NCBI GenBank assembly: GCA_019096155.1
Contig: JAHCVI010000002.1
Location: 1,922,001 to 1,986,000 of the forward strand
DNA: 64,000 nt
Source of the DNA: Staphylotrichum longicolle
Taxonomy: Eukaryota; Ascomycota; Sordariomycetes; Sordariales; Chaetomiaceae
Direction of reading: 5' to 3'
Positions 46,551 through 56,638 of the stretch are shown here, in pieces. Positions within the stretch are counted from its first letter, which is position 1, and each line of letters opens with the position of its first letter. The position numbers and the translations under genes are program-made. Below the pieces are notes generated by a model. The model had not been told where the DNA came from. It did no database searches and saw only the letters and a list, made by a program, of their open reading frames with translations.

Positions 46551-47854
46551 GTGGGCGAGGCGGGAGGCGGAGAAAGGACGGGAGGGTGCCGGTGTGTCGG
46601 GTGTCGCAAAAACGTGGGAGGACTCGACTCGGAAGGACTCGACCCGGACAACAATCGAGAGCAAACACCTCGCTAGCTGGGCAATCGAAACCAGACTCCG
46701 GACTTAGATCCCATTTGCTTGCTGGCTGCGACTGCGACGGCGCCTGCAGGAAAAGGGAGCGAGCGACTCGAGAAGCAGACCAAGAAAAAAGGAGCGTCGG
46801 CAGCGGTATCTCAGCTGGGTGGGTAATCGCTCGGTTGCCTGCGGTGACGAAGTCGAGTCGATGAACGAAAGTAAGGTAGGAAAAAAGAAAAAAAGGGCGC
46901 GGTCGACTGTCGACGTCGGGGGAGGACGGTCCGAACGAACGAAACGAACAACGGCGAAGATGTGCTTCGTGTTCGTGACCGTGGTGAAATGCCCAGGTCT
47001 CAAAAAGGCAGCGCGCGAGTTCAAAGGGCTGAACTGGAGCAGGCGAAACGGCGCCGTCGGATTGAATTCCCTTTGCTCACCCCCCTGCCCGCTGACCCCT
47101 TTGTGAACAATGGCCAAAAAGGAGGATCACGCCCCATCAGCGCCGCTGCGGGTCGGTCCCAGGCTGAGACCCCACTGGTCAGCAGCAGGGATCCGTTGGG
47201 TGGAAGGCTGCGGCTGGCCAATACGGGCCTGCAGACGGGGTCTTCCCTTCCTGGCCGGCACAAGAAGCCGCTGTGCACGAAAAGGAGCATCTGAAAGGAT
47301 CAGATGCACCGCGGTCCGTTTCTGCTGTTTGCCGGGCTCTCTCCTTGAAGAGCCAAGTAAGAAATTTTCAAGACATTTGACCTGTCGTCGAAGGGGCAAT
47401 AACAACACACAGTTGAAGGCTGACCCGCCAAGACCAGGGATCAGCAATCATGGATGACAATTAAAGGTTCGGGATGCACGAACGATACGGAGTACAGAAC
47501 ACGGAGGAGATGATGACCGTGCCCTGAGCGAGGATCATCTCGGCACCCAGGCCCAAGGTAACATGTGTTGATTCAACCTAGGACTCAACACCACAGCGTA
47601 ATACGCAAAACCATGGCAAGGCATGTCATGCCATGTCGGTGAAGTAAGCTTTACTTAACCCGTACTCGCTGCTATCTAAACCTTGAACGAAAAGCCAAAA
47701 CCATATAAAGCACCCTGGTCCAACGTGCATACTCCGCGCTACCTTCCTTGCCCTTGAGAATCATCAACGCCGTTCGCTATGCACCATAAATGACATGCCA
47801 CGAGAGCCAGTCCCAAATGTCCCTGTCCACCATTCGCCGCTAGGCTGCGGTCGT
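46551..47854. other. Intergenic: transporter promoter and ubp1-like 3' flank
   Basis: 1.3 kb without a supportable gene; short ORFs on both strands lack resemblance to known families. Confidence 0.65.
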
Positions 47855-50143
47855 CTAAACCTCCGGGAGTTGTTCAAGACGTGGGTGCGGCCGGAAGAAC
47901 TCCGTCGCCTGCCTCACACAAACCGTGTCCGCCGTTGCCTGTCCCTGATCGCCGGCCACCTGATTCCCTTCCCTCACACAATCCTCGCCCGCCATGACCG
48001 GTTCCGAATCGCCGACGTTAGGAGACCCTGAAATACCGAGGCGGGGAGTTGTTGACACTGGTGTTCCTGGCAACGGAAGGGCGTCTTCAATGTCCACTAG
48101 AATGCCAGAATCTGTCAAAGCGCCTTCTTGTAGCGAAACCGTGCTCGAGTCGTCATCGGCAGGCGGAGATGCAGGGACCGCATCGGGGCTGGCGGTATCC
48201 TGGGCGGCACATTCAGCCTCGACGGGCTGGTCCAACCTTCCAGTCGGGGCAGGGTTGGGGTCGACACAGTCGTAGAACAGCATGAACACGCCGCCCTGAG
48301 CGAGGACCGTCTGCTCATCCACCCGAGTCACATTCTCGTCGCTGAGCCGCCACCACTGAGACTGATGCTCATCCGGACACGGTGTCGATTCGTTGGTTGT
48401 GTTTGCTGGTTGCGTCTCGTGGTCCAACTCCATGCTGCCGTCGGTTGTGTCGTCCTGCAGCTCGGGGTCCGACGCCGCCTCCGACCCGTCGTGTTTGAGC
48501 GGGGTCGGAGGCGAAGAGACGGGATGTTTTCGGTAACAGATGTAGTGCCCGTTCTCGTGGTGCCCATAGTGTGTGACAACAGCGCGCAGCTCGTAGAGCG
48601 GTCCCGTGAGGCGAGATGGCGCGTGATCTCCAGCGACCATGGATGCCTTGGGATCCAGCGTCCACTGTTCTACCTCCTGGGCAGCCACTTCGCCCCCTTG
48701 CAGACCCGCCGCGCCAAACGCGCTACCCAAGCACCAAGGTCCCAGGTCGAAGACCATAGGAAACCGGACAGCCGCGGAGTTCTTGAACATGTAGCCCGTG
48801 GTTTCGTCGAAGCCGGACCGGTTGACGTGAAACACCAAGCTCTGCGGGGCACGGGCAAGCGCAACCTGTTTCGTTTTTGTCGAGCTGGCCCTCATCTTTG
48901 CCGTGATGTTGCATTTTTTGGTCAGCGTCTCTTCGTCAAACGCCTCGTCTTCCAGTGCTTCGTCCAGGATTTGCAACCTCGAGCGGAACGGCGACGAGTC
49001 TCCGGTGCGCTCGACGAGCGTCTTGACCAGCTCTCGGCACATGATCAAGGAGCACTTAGGACACTCGACGCCCTCGATTGGCTCGACCTTGGTGTAGTGG
49101 TCCATGCGCTCATACAAATCGTGCTCCGGAAGGTTGCCGAGCGTCAGCGTCAAGCAGTTGAAGGGGATCATGGTCAAGCCTTCGCAGTAGCCGCAGTTGA
49201 CGCAGGCCACGCGCTGGGCCATCAGGCCTTCAAGGGGGTTCCGGACATGACGGGGCATCGGCTCCGGCTTGGGACGACCAGAGGAGATACTATGGTATCC
49301 GCTGTCATTGCTGTGCTGACTGGTCGAGGACTCATCGTCGGTATTGTCGGGTTCGAGCCCTGGCGCATCTTGCAGGGCACGGGCGGCCTTGGCAATCTCA
49401 TTGTCGATCTGGTCCAGGAGCTTCGAGTAGTACTCCTGCGCGTCTTGCTGTTGCCATGTGCTCATGTTCTTCAATACCGGCGGCGTCCAGAGCGTCTGAC
49501 CATTGCTGGAGGGGCCGCTGAGCTTAGCGAGCAAATCACCGAGTGTGACCACGGTCCGAGTCGGAGACAAGTCCAATCTCTTCTCGAGCGAAATGGCAGA
49601 CAAATATGTAGGAAGCGTCTTGAGAGATGCCAGGCCCTGGAGGATACTGTTCTGGTAACAGGAATTGTCATAGTTGCCCAAGCCAGGGGGCGAGTCTCCT
49701 GCAGTCCTGCCTCCTATGGCAGCACTGGACAGGCTGCTGAAGCCTTTGCGCCCAGCCTGAGAAACAGAGCCAAGTATCCCTCCCCCATTGTCGAGGCCGA
49801 GAATCCTCCTTAGGGCATCATTTTTGGCGGCACGGGTCGGCTGAACCTTGCGCATGGGGGTTGGAAAGAGCGGTGGATTGACGATGCGGTCAATGGCGAA
49901 GAGCAGGCGAGCTGGAATCACCGAGAGAGACGCGTCCCAAAGAAGCTGTGGGAGCGAAGGGAGCCGGCCGTGACCGCGTGCCGCAGCCTGGTACACTATG
50001 CTGAACGCGAGCAGCACGGCCGTGATGATGATGCTCGGGCTGCTAAACCGGCTCCGTAGAGGCCCCTCGGTGTAGTACTGGTACAGCTGAGGACTGTCGC
50101 GGGTGTCGAGCTGGCTCAGAATGCGTCGGGCGTCGGAGTTCAT
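47855..50143 (-). CDS. Membrane-anchored ubiquitin-specific protease (Ubp1-like)
   Basis: Deubiquitinase of the USP/UCH family. Single exon, 762 aa from the ATG at 50143 (MNSDARRILS); the frame is open upstream but only from a non-ATG codon. A transmembrane helix at about 37-53 (SIIITAVLLAFSIVYQ) suggests anchoring, as in yeast Ubp1. The Cys box GLGNYDNSCYQNSILQG places the catalytic Cys at 162. Two Cys pairs (CVNCGYC, CPKCSLIMC) form the zinc ribbon. The His box GHHENGHYICYRKH is followed by WWRLSDENVTRV and FMLFYDC, with an acidic insert between them. The C-terminal ~120 residues are disordered. It is divergent from alb1 over 532 bp. Confidence 0.93.
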   Translation of the reverse strand: MNSDARRILSQLDTRDSPQLYQYYTEGPLRSRFSSPSIIITAVLLAFSIVYQAAARGHGRLPSLPQLLWDASLSVIPARLLFAIDRIVNPPLFPTPMRKVQPTRAAKNDALRRILGLDNGGGILGSVSQAGRKGFSSLSSAAIGGRTAGDSPPGLGNYDNSCYQNSILQGLASLKTLPTYLSAISLEKRLDLSPTRTVVTLGDLLAKLSGPSSNGQTLWTPPVLKNMSTWQQQDAQEYYSKLLDQIDNEIAKAARALQDAPGLEPDNTDDESSTSQHSNDSGYHSISSGRPKPEPMPRHVRNPLEGLMAQRVACVNCGYCEGLTMIPFNCLTLTLGNLPEHDLYERMDHYTKVEPIEGVECPKCSLIMCRELVKTLVERTGDSSPFRSRLQILDEALEDEAFDEETLTKKCNITAKMRASSTKTKQVALARAPQSLVFHVNRSGFDETTGYMFKNSAAVRFPMVFDLGPWCLGSAFGAAGLQGGEVAAQEVEQWTLDPKASMVAGDHAPSRLTGPLYELRAVVTHYGHHENGHYICYRKHPVSSPPTPLKHDGSEAASDPELQDDTTDGSMELDHETQPANTTNESTPCPDEHQSQWWRLSDENVTRVDEQTVLAQGGVFMLFYDCVDPNPAPTGRLDQPVEAECAAQDTASPDAVPASPPADDDSSTVSLQEGALTDSGILVDIEDALPLPGTPVSTTPRLGISGSPNVGDSEPVMAGEDCVREGNQVAGDQGQATADTVCVRQATEFFRPHPRLEQLPEV

Positions 50144-50675
50144 TCTGGAGCGGAAGATGGCAGTGGAAGCGAGGGACACCAGGTCAAGCGAACCTGGCCG
50201 ACGGAGAAAGAAGCAACAAGAGCGTGTGTTACGGAGCCGACAGGGTGGCAAGCTGCAAGGGATACATGTCCGTTATGTGGTGAGCTGGCCCGGTCATAAC
50301 GGAGAGAAAATGACGAGAGCAGAGCAGATGTGTGTTTTCGAAGCTGCGAATGTGCAGAGGCAACAGGGTTCGTGGAAACTTTTCAGAGATGCAGGCGAAA
50401 CCGTGCTTGTTGGAGAGGCAGCTTCGTCCCAGGCTGCGCGCCCCAGCACAGAAACAGCCTGGCTTCTGGTCGGCTGACGCAGGCCATTGGTCGCCTTGAG
50501 CGGCAGCAGCGGGGCACGTGTGGGGTGTCACTCCTCCCCCTTGCAGGTGGGCTGGTGGGGCCCCAAAACCCCACCCCAAAAAACGGCAGCAACACCTAAA
50601 AATTCCTAGCGATAAGAAATTCTGAGGCTCAGGCCCCCGCGATATCGCCGTGATAACGGCAGACACAAATCCAAG
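50144..50675. other. Divergent intergenic region between the Ubp1-like gene and alb1
   Basis: 532 bp containing both promoters. No gene seen. Confidence 0.7.
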
Positions 50676-51296
50676 ATGGCCAAACCGACCATCGCCAAGG
50701 GGAAGAAAGGTGTGCTATCCAGCGTTCCCATACCCCTTGCCATTGCTCAGCTCAGAACCTAACTTGTTGGTCCCGCAGGCGCCTCGAAACACTCCCGCGC
50801 AGCCAGGCGTGCGACCTCCCCCAGCATCGACACGGACAAGTCCCTGAAAGAGGTCCGCGTCCCGCAAGAGTCGGTCGACCGGCGGCCCGCTGTGCTCGCT
50901 GCGCATCATGCAGGCGGCGTGACCAAGAAGGCCAAGTCCGGCCGGAAAGCAGTGCTGAGCACCAAGGCGCGGAGGCGGCAGGAGAAGAGCGCCGACCGCG
51001 CCGAGGCCATCATGGACCGGACCTCTGTCAAGGTGCAGAAGAGCAAGGGCCACGCCAGGGTCATCGACTCTCGAAAGAAGACCTGGGACCAGATCAACAA
51101 GGAAGCGTTTGACCGCGAGGAACCTCCCAAGCTCAGCAAGAAGGCAAAGGCAAAGCTGACGCAGACGACGCGGCGGCCGAGAGCGGGGGCGGCGAAGGGA
51201 CGTGGGCTGCGGGGGGGGAAGCACAAGACGCTGGCGAAGAAGAGGAGGTTCTGTAGGGCTGGTCGGCAGTTGATGGTTTTTATCTATGCCAGATGA
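50676..51296 (+). CDS. alb1: Ribosome biogenesis factor Alb1
   Basis: Small basic shuttling protein that works with Arx1 in late pre-60S export. Exons 50676-50709 and 50779-51296 give 183 aa; exon 1 has 11 codons plus one base, and the intron ends in CCGCAG. The family signature AARRATSPSIDTDKSLKEV is present, followed by GGVTKKAKSGRKAVLSTKAR and a helix RRRQEKSADRAEAIMDRTSV. A conserved C-terminal basic part is GLRGGKHKTLAKKRRF. The last dozen residues look unlike the rest, so a further 3' intron or a slightly earlier end is possible. Confidence 0.9.
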
Positions 51297-51870
51297 ACTG
51301 TCGCTGGCCGGCTTTAAGCGGGACTCCGCGCACAGGACTTGAGGCACTACTTTAGTGCTTGCACGACTCCAATTGCTGCAGTTGTGGCGATGGCCAAAGG
51401 TACCTCTCGACACCCAAAACAGGACCGCATCGCAGAGAAAAGAAACCGAATTTTGGCGCCGGCAGCTTAAGGGGTATGAGGGGCGCCCGATACCCGGCCA
51501 AGGTACGCCATACTTTGAGCTCCCGGAAAGGAACAAGGCAATTCACAAAGGGGAAGGAGGAGGAGGAGGATTTTCAAGGTGACCAAGCAAGTGGCAGCGG
51601 CCGCTGTCTTACCACTGCCGGTGAGTTCATCTTAACGCCACCAAAACTGCACACCGCAACATAGAACAGGACATATACAGATGCATATGTCACTAAATGT
51701 CACGCCGAAACGACTTGATAGTTTTGTGCATTGATTCATCGCAAGCCTCCCTTTTACGATGCCCTTCAAACTCGCCCATGATACGGGTCTGGGGGGTCGA
51801 TGTTCACACATTGGCATGTAATTCTTGAAGTCGAAAATGTTTTCGGTCAATTGGCCAGAGCAAACTCCCC
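51297..51870. other. Intergenic between alb1 and tRNA-Phe
   Basis: About 570 bp with no supportable gene. GC content falls clearly past about 51650. Confidence 0.65.
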
Positions 51871-51878
51871 TAATATAT
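51871..51878 (+). promoter_or_regulatory. TATA-like box upstream of tRNA-Phe
   Basis: TAATATAT lies 29-36 bases upstream of the tRNA's first base, the position of TATA-like elements that assist TFIIIB placement at some fungal tRNA genes. Confidence 0.5.
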
Positions 51879-51906
51879 TGGTTGAGTGCTAGAAACCTTT
51901 CAACAA

Positions 51907-51999
51907 GCGGGTTTAGCTCAGTTGGGAGAGCGTCAGACTGAAGTTCAAACTTCGGTAATTGAAATCTGAAGGTCATGTGTTCGATCCACATAAACCGCA
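51907..51999 (+). tRNA. tRNA-Phe (GAA anticodon) with 20-nt intron
   Basis: A full cloverleaf can be drawn: acceptor GCGGGTT/AAACCGC with one G-A opposition at position 5-68; D arm GCTCAGTTGGGAGAGC; anticodon stem TCAGA/TCTGA; T arm ATGTG-TTCGATC-CACAT; discriminator A at 51999. The anticodon GAA is at 51940-51942. The nuclear intron is 51944-51963, after the base 3' of the anticodon, the canonical position. Its first bases TTC can pair with the anticodon, as in other pre-tRNAs. Mature length is 73 nt without CCA. The A box and B box are intact. Confidence 0.96.
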
Positions 52000-52007
52000 C
52001 GTTATTC

Positions 52008-52011
52008 TTTT
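52008..52011 (+). terminator. Pol III terminator of tRNA-Phe
   Basis: A run of four T begins nine bases after the tRNA discriminator base, the usual RNA polymerase III stop signal. Confidence 0.7.
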
Positions 52012-52472
52012 GCTCCTTTGCTCCCAATGAAAGGGACCGCGCCTCCTGTTTTGCGCTTTGAACGCTCACTTCCCCAGTCGAACCGGATCCTTGTCTCTCC
52101 CTCGCCTGCTGTTTGCGAACCAAAGCTGCAAGCCACCTTGTGTCTCGTGCATGTTTTTTTGTACGAGGTTCGTTCCCCCGAGTCACCCCCTCGAGTGCGC
52201 TCAGATCGAGACGATTCGAGCCTTACCGTGTGTTTTGTCGATTAAAATACGCCATCGACTCCAGGCTTGATGCAGGCTTGATTTATGAGCACCTCGAGGG
52301 TCATCCTTCCGGGCGACCAGACCGAAACGGGATGGACAAAGCAGAGTCGCAATCAGTTTCGGCCGACCACGAGCAAAGCTCTCTTCGTTGAAGCGCACAG
52401 CTTCACAAGAACCGAATAGCACCTCAGATCTCAAAAAGCCCAAGCTTTCGCATAACGGGTCAACAAACCCAG
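52012..52472. other. Intergenic between tRNA-Phe and the GCN5-like gene
   Basis: About 460 bp. No recognisable GCN5 N-terminal exon was found here, although one might be expected if the gene were full length. Confidence 0.6.
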
Positions 52473-53623
52473 ATGTCCAACAGCAGGCTAGTCAACGGAG
52501 GATCCCTTTTCCAGAAAAGGTATACCTTGTATGTTGAAACACAAGGAAGCTATCTGACTGTCCTCAAGCCAGCAGTTTTGGAAGAACGCAATGGCGAGAT
52601 CAAATTTCGAGTTGTCAACAACGATGGCGAGAGAGAGAGCATGATCATTCTTACGGGCCTCAAATGCCTATTTCAGAAGCAGCTTCCGAAAATGCCCAAG
52701 GATTACATCGCACGGCTTGTCTACGATCGTACTCATTTGTCTATCGCCATCGTCAAAACACCTCTGGAGGTCATCGGCGGAATAACATATCGAGAGTTCC
52801 GAGACCACAAGTTTGCTGAAATCTTCTTCTGCGCGGTCTCGTCTGATCAGCAGGTCAAAGGATACGGAGCGCATCTGATGGCTCATCTGAAGGACTACAT
52901 CAAAGCCACCGGCCCAGTGATGCACTTTCTCACCTATGCCGACAACTACGCGACTGGATATTTCCAAAAACAGGGCTTCACCAAGGAAGTTACTCTTGAG
53001 AAATCCCTATGGATGGGGTACATCAAGGATTATGAAGGAGGAACACTGATGCTATGCTCCATGCTTCCTCGGATCCGCTATCTCGAGGCTGGTCGCATGC
53101 TTCTCAAGCAGAAGGAAACTGTGCTCGCAAAGATTCGTACCCTGAGCAAGAGCCACGTCACTCATCAACCCCCTTCACAGTGGCCAACGGTACAGTCACT
53201 CCAATTGATCCGCTGTCCATCCCTGCCATTCGGGCAACAGGCTGGTCTCCAGATATGGATGCGCTGGCACGGGTGCCACGCCATGGGCCTCATTTCAACG
53301 AACCCCGCCGTTTTCCGTACCAGATCCAGAACCACAAGCAAGCATGGCCCTTCCTTAATCCGGTCAATAAGGACGAGGTGCCGGACTACTACAACGTCAT
53401 CACTTCGCCAATGGATCTGTCGACCATGGAAGAAAAGTTGGAGCGCGATCTTTATGCCACGCCGAGAGAACTTGTCACGGATCTCAAGCTGATTTTCAGT
53501 AACTGTCGCCAGTATAATGACGCAACAACGGTATACTCCAAGTGTGCTGCCAAGCTGGAAAAGTACATGTGGACGCTCATCAAGGAGGTTCCTGAATGGT
53601 ATGACTTGCTTGAGGATGATTGA
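52473..53623 (+). CDS. GCN5-like histone acetyltransferase, broken by one frameshift
   Basis: HAT-plus-bromodomain protein related to the SAGA catalytic subunit Gcn5. The ATG at 52473 opens a frame whose first ~35 residues are not typical. From KPAVLEERNGEIKF it follows Gcn5: GLKCLFQKQLPKMPKDYIAR, catalytic Glu in FAEIFFCAVS, acetyl-CoA loop DQQVKGYGAHLMAHLKD, and YADNYATGYFQKQGFTKE. After HQPPSQW (about 53184) the frame must shift by one base to read GTVTPIDPLSIPAIRATGWS and then a complete bromodomain (DEVPDYYNVITSPMDLSTME; SNCRQYND) ending at 53623. Restoring one C near 53185 would give about 384 aa. No intron is seen. GC content is about 40-47% in blocks I counted, against about 60% in a nearby gene. 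It may be a diverged second copy or pseudogene, or an active gene with a sequencing error. Confidence 0.82.
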
Positions 53624-55513
53624 ATTCCCTCGATCAGGTGTTCTGGTAGATCATCGCGGGGCTGGCTAGGGGCTGTGGGCCAAGGATACTGTGATGTTTT
53701 GTGAAAATGATGGCGGCCTGATGTGAAGCTTGAGGGAGACTGATTAGCAGGTAAGATGGTGGTTCAAAGCCACTAATTTGTGGGCAGCGTTCTGCTTGTG
53801 TCTCTCTCTATCTTTTCTCTCTCTCCCCCCCTCCCTCTCTCTCTCTCTCCTTTTTTTTTCGCTTTCCTCTTTCTCCCTTCCTTCCCTCTCCCTCTCTCCC
53901 TTCTTAGGAGCTGGACTCTGGCAAGTTGCATCCACAGAGCATGTTTTGTGGATGCTGCTGTACTGTACCGATATGTATTCCCTGCTTCGCCGCTTCGTTT
54001 TCATACCTATGTCCTCTTGAGTATCCCGGATTCCGTTTTCCTCTCCCAGCCATCTCGCCTGTTCTTGGTGTTGTTCGGTATTAATATGATTTAAAATCAA
54101 TATAGGGGGACCGACCGCCCGGTCCTCGCAGAGACTGAGTTAGTGACAGCTGTGTGACTTGCCCTGGCACATACCGACCAGAATGCGGTGGTTTTGGTGG
54201 ACTCCGCGTTTGATTGGGGCAAGTATAACTCGGCTTACTCTTTTGTTCGATAAGAACCAAGTAAGGTACGATACAGTACATAGCGACATTGAATCGCCTT
54301 TCTACGGGATTGATTAGGAATCTGTTAGCCCCGATGGAGGCTGCCCCTTCAAGTGCAACACGTTCGAGGAGAGTCCAGTGTCTTGTCTTGCCGAGGACCT
54401 AGGTCGCAGGCATGACGCCGCTGATCGAGTTAGATGAGCCGTGGTTCGGTCAAGACAGTTTTTCTGTATTTGAACCTGCGTATCGCCATCAAACTCGCTT
54501 TTCCACAAAGCACCTGTGATCTAATCCATCTTAATGCCGGGTCGCTGCCATGTTATTTTGGAGGTTCAGACAGAATGCCCAGATGGGATTTGATTATTTG
54601 AAAAGGTGGGCTGCGGGCATCTCATAGGGAGCATAGCTGAGGAAAAGATACGAATGGCGGACGCGACAGCAGAACAATCCGCAACGTCAACATCACCACC
54701 TCATCAAAACAATGACAAAAACTTACAAATGGCTCCTAGCTCCTACCATTTCTCACTCCGGCAATCGATGAAATGATCAACGCCCCGCTCTCAACCCGTC
54801 TTACACCCATACAAAAGCCGGCGTTGATCAATGGTTTAAACACGGGTTATGACGTAGATCATGACAACCAGGCGACACGAAATAGCTGTCTCTGCACGTC
54901 CCTGGTCCCCCAATGACAATCCAAAACGCCAAGTTGACGACGTTTGATACACTACATCATCAGGATTGCATATCACACACAAAACCCCGCAAAAATTCCC
55001 ATCCTGTATGCTCCATTCCTTTTTCCAACTTTCTTGCCTCTCTGCCTGAAACCACACTTTTACCGTTTTCAATGGATCGCGAAGGACCACCATGGAGTTT
55101 TATCACAAACACACAAGACACGACAGGACAATCGTGTGATGGTTTGCCGTACCTTGGACTCGGCCTTCAACTATAATCCCAAGCACACCAGATATGATCG
55201 GTACCGGAGCGCCGTGGAATGTTTTTCTTTTTATTCGAATGATTCGACCTAAGAGCTACCACTAGCGACTGAGCAAGAACCGGGGTTTGGGTATGGCCAA
55301 GTCGGGGATAGAACATCATGTTTTTGAACGCCATCGTCGAGGTGGCGTCTTCCTCCCAGCAGCGCGAAAACCGACCAAGGGATCAAACAGTCGAATCCGG
55401 GCAACATCATGTAGGTGCCAACATCAAAGCGATGGGCAAAACAGGCTCGCCACTAAGGCGTGAGTGAGCCTCTTGTTTCTCGAGTCCGCCAAAGTGCGAG
55501 CCGCCAGACATCA
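53624..55513. other. AT-richer intergenic region
   Basis: About 1.9 kb between the 3' ends of the GCN5-like and bZIP genes. It contains the pyrimidine tract listed separately. No ORF is convincing. Confidence 0.65.
53801..53905. repeat. Pyrimidine (CT) tract
   Basis: About 105 bases on the plus strand are C or T almost without exception (one A near 53810, one G near 53861), including CT dinucleotide runs and a T9 run. It starts about 180 bp after the GCN5-like stop. Confidence 0.9.
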
Positions 55514-56638
55514 TCAACCCCCGCCAAACGCCGACTGGGCGGGGCTGAACATCGGGTCGGGCATGGGGTTAAAGTTCATGTCGGGTTCCCTCTTCAAGGC
55601 GGGAGAAAGAAGAGGGAACGTGGCGTCCGTTGGCGAGGGATACAACGGCTCGGACACTAGGGCCGGCGCGTTAGGTATGATCCCAACATTTTCGAGGAAG
55701 TCGGGCTCACCGTGAGAAAAGGCAATGCTCCCTTGTCGCTCACCCGATCCCAGTCCCTCGAACCCCACGCCCTGCAGAGCCGAGTACGTCGACGCGATGC
55801 TCGCGTTCCGGCTCCGCGGCGACCCCGTCGAGATCGCATCTTGGGGGGCCGGAGCAAACGCCAGGAACGGCTGGCCGAACAGCTCATTATTCGTCTGAAC
55901 GAACCTCCTCGCCTCGTTGTTGAGCCAACGGTCAATATTGGCATCGTTGCACTTGGCATGGGCCATCAAGCGATGTTTCAGGGTGCTGATCTCAGCGATC
56001 AAGGCGTTGGCCTCCATTTGCAACTGCGTGTGCTGCGCTTCGAGCTCGATTTTCGTTTCCTCCAGCTCCGAGACGTACTGCTTCTTCTTTTCCCGACACT
56101 TGCTGGCTGCGATGCGATTTCGCTCCAGAAACTTGCGCCGCCGTCGATCCTCCTCGACCGTGTTCGATTGCCTCTTCGTCCTTCTGACTTTCCGTTTCTT
56201 GGGCGGCTCCGTCTCCGGAGGCGTGATGTCTGTCGTCGATATACTGCCGGATTTGGAGGTCCGGCGCGATGGCGACTTGGTGCTCGAGGGTCTGCGGGTG
56301 GACGGCTGAGACATGCCTAGCGGGACGACCTGGATCTGTGGCTTCGTGTCCTCGTCCCCGCTATCCGGGCTATACAGCTCGGGGTCGACGAAGAGCTGGG
56401 CCTGGTCCGCCGTGGTCATGGGTTCAACCTGTCCGCTCAAGCCATCCCACACATCGGCTCTTGGTACTGCGTCTCTCGGGTCTGCGAGGGTCTGGCCGCC
56501 GAACTCTTGTTTGACGTTGTAAGGGCTGAAGGGATTGATGTGAATGGGACCATCCTCCTCCTGCTGCTGTGGGCTTTGGTAGGGATCGGGGTCGTCAAAG
56601 GCCAGATAGTCTAAAAAGCGAGCTGATGAGGAGTCCAT
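55514..56638 (-). CDS. bZIP transcription factor (ATF/CREB-like)
   Basis: Single exon, 374 aa from the ATG at 56638 (MDSSSARFLDYLAF). The basic region is at about 165-187 with the N-X7-R signature (Asn174, Arg182; RNRIAASKCREKKKQYVSEL). The leucine zipper follows to about 225 (LEETKIELEAQHTQL, then ISTLKHRLMAHAKC). Upstream is a Ser/Pro-rich stretch with Lys/Arg clusters (PPKKRKVRRTKRQ), probably the nuclear localisation signal. The C-terminus is Pro/Phe-rich. ATF/CREB factors of this layout act in stress and developmental responses; the specific orthologue is not certain. A longer frame upstream starts at a non-ATG codon. The upstream gap of 3 kb is the longest in the window. Confidence 0.92.
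   Translation of the reverse strand: MDSSSARFLDYLAFDDPDPYQSPQQQEEDGPIHINPFSPYNVKQEFGGQTLADPRDAVPRADVWDGLSGQVEPMTTADQAQLFVDPELYSPDSGDEDTKPQIQVVPLGMSQPSTRRPSSTKSPSRRTSKSGSISTTDITPPETEPPKKRKVRRTKRQSNTVEEDRRRRKFLERNRIAASKCREKKKQYVSELEETKIELEAQHTQLQMEANALIAEISTLKHRLMAHAKCNDANIDRWLNNEARRFVQTNNELFGQPFLAFAPAPQDAISTGSPRSRNASIASTYSALQGVGFEGLGSGERQGSIAFSHGEPDFLENVGIIPNAPALVSEPLYPSPTDATFPLLSPALKREPDMNFNPMPDPMFSPAQSAFGGG

Noticed and set aside
48365..49813. 482-aa plus-strand ORF
   Set aside because: It is exactly antisense to the Ubp1-like coding region, where the catalytic boxes are unmistakable; long antisense ORFs are common in GC-rich DNA.
52473..53623. RIP mutation as the cause of the low GC content of the GCN5-like gene
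   Set aside because: In a 120-base block counted by hand TpA did not exceed ApT, and the reading frame has no internal stops apart from the single frameshift.
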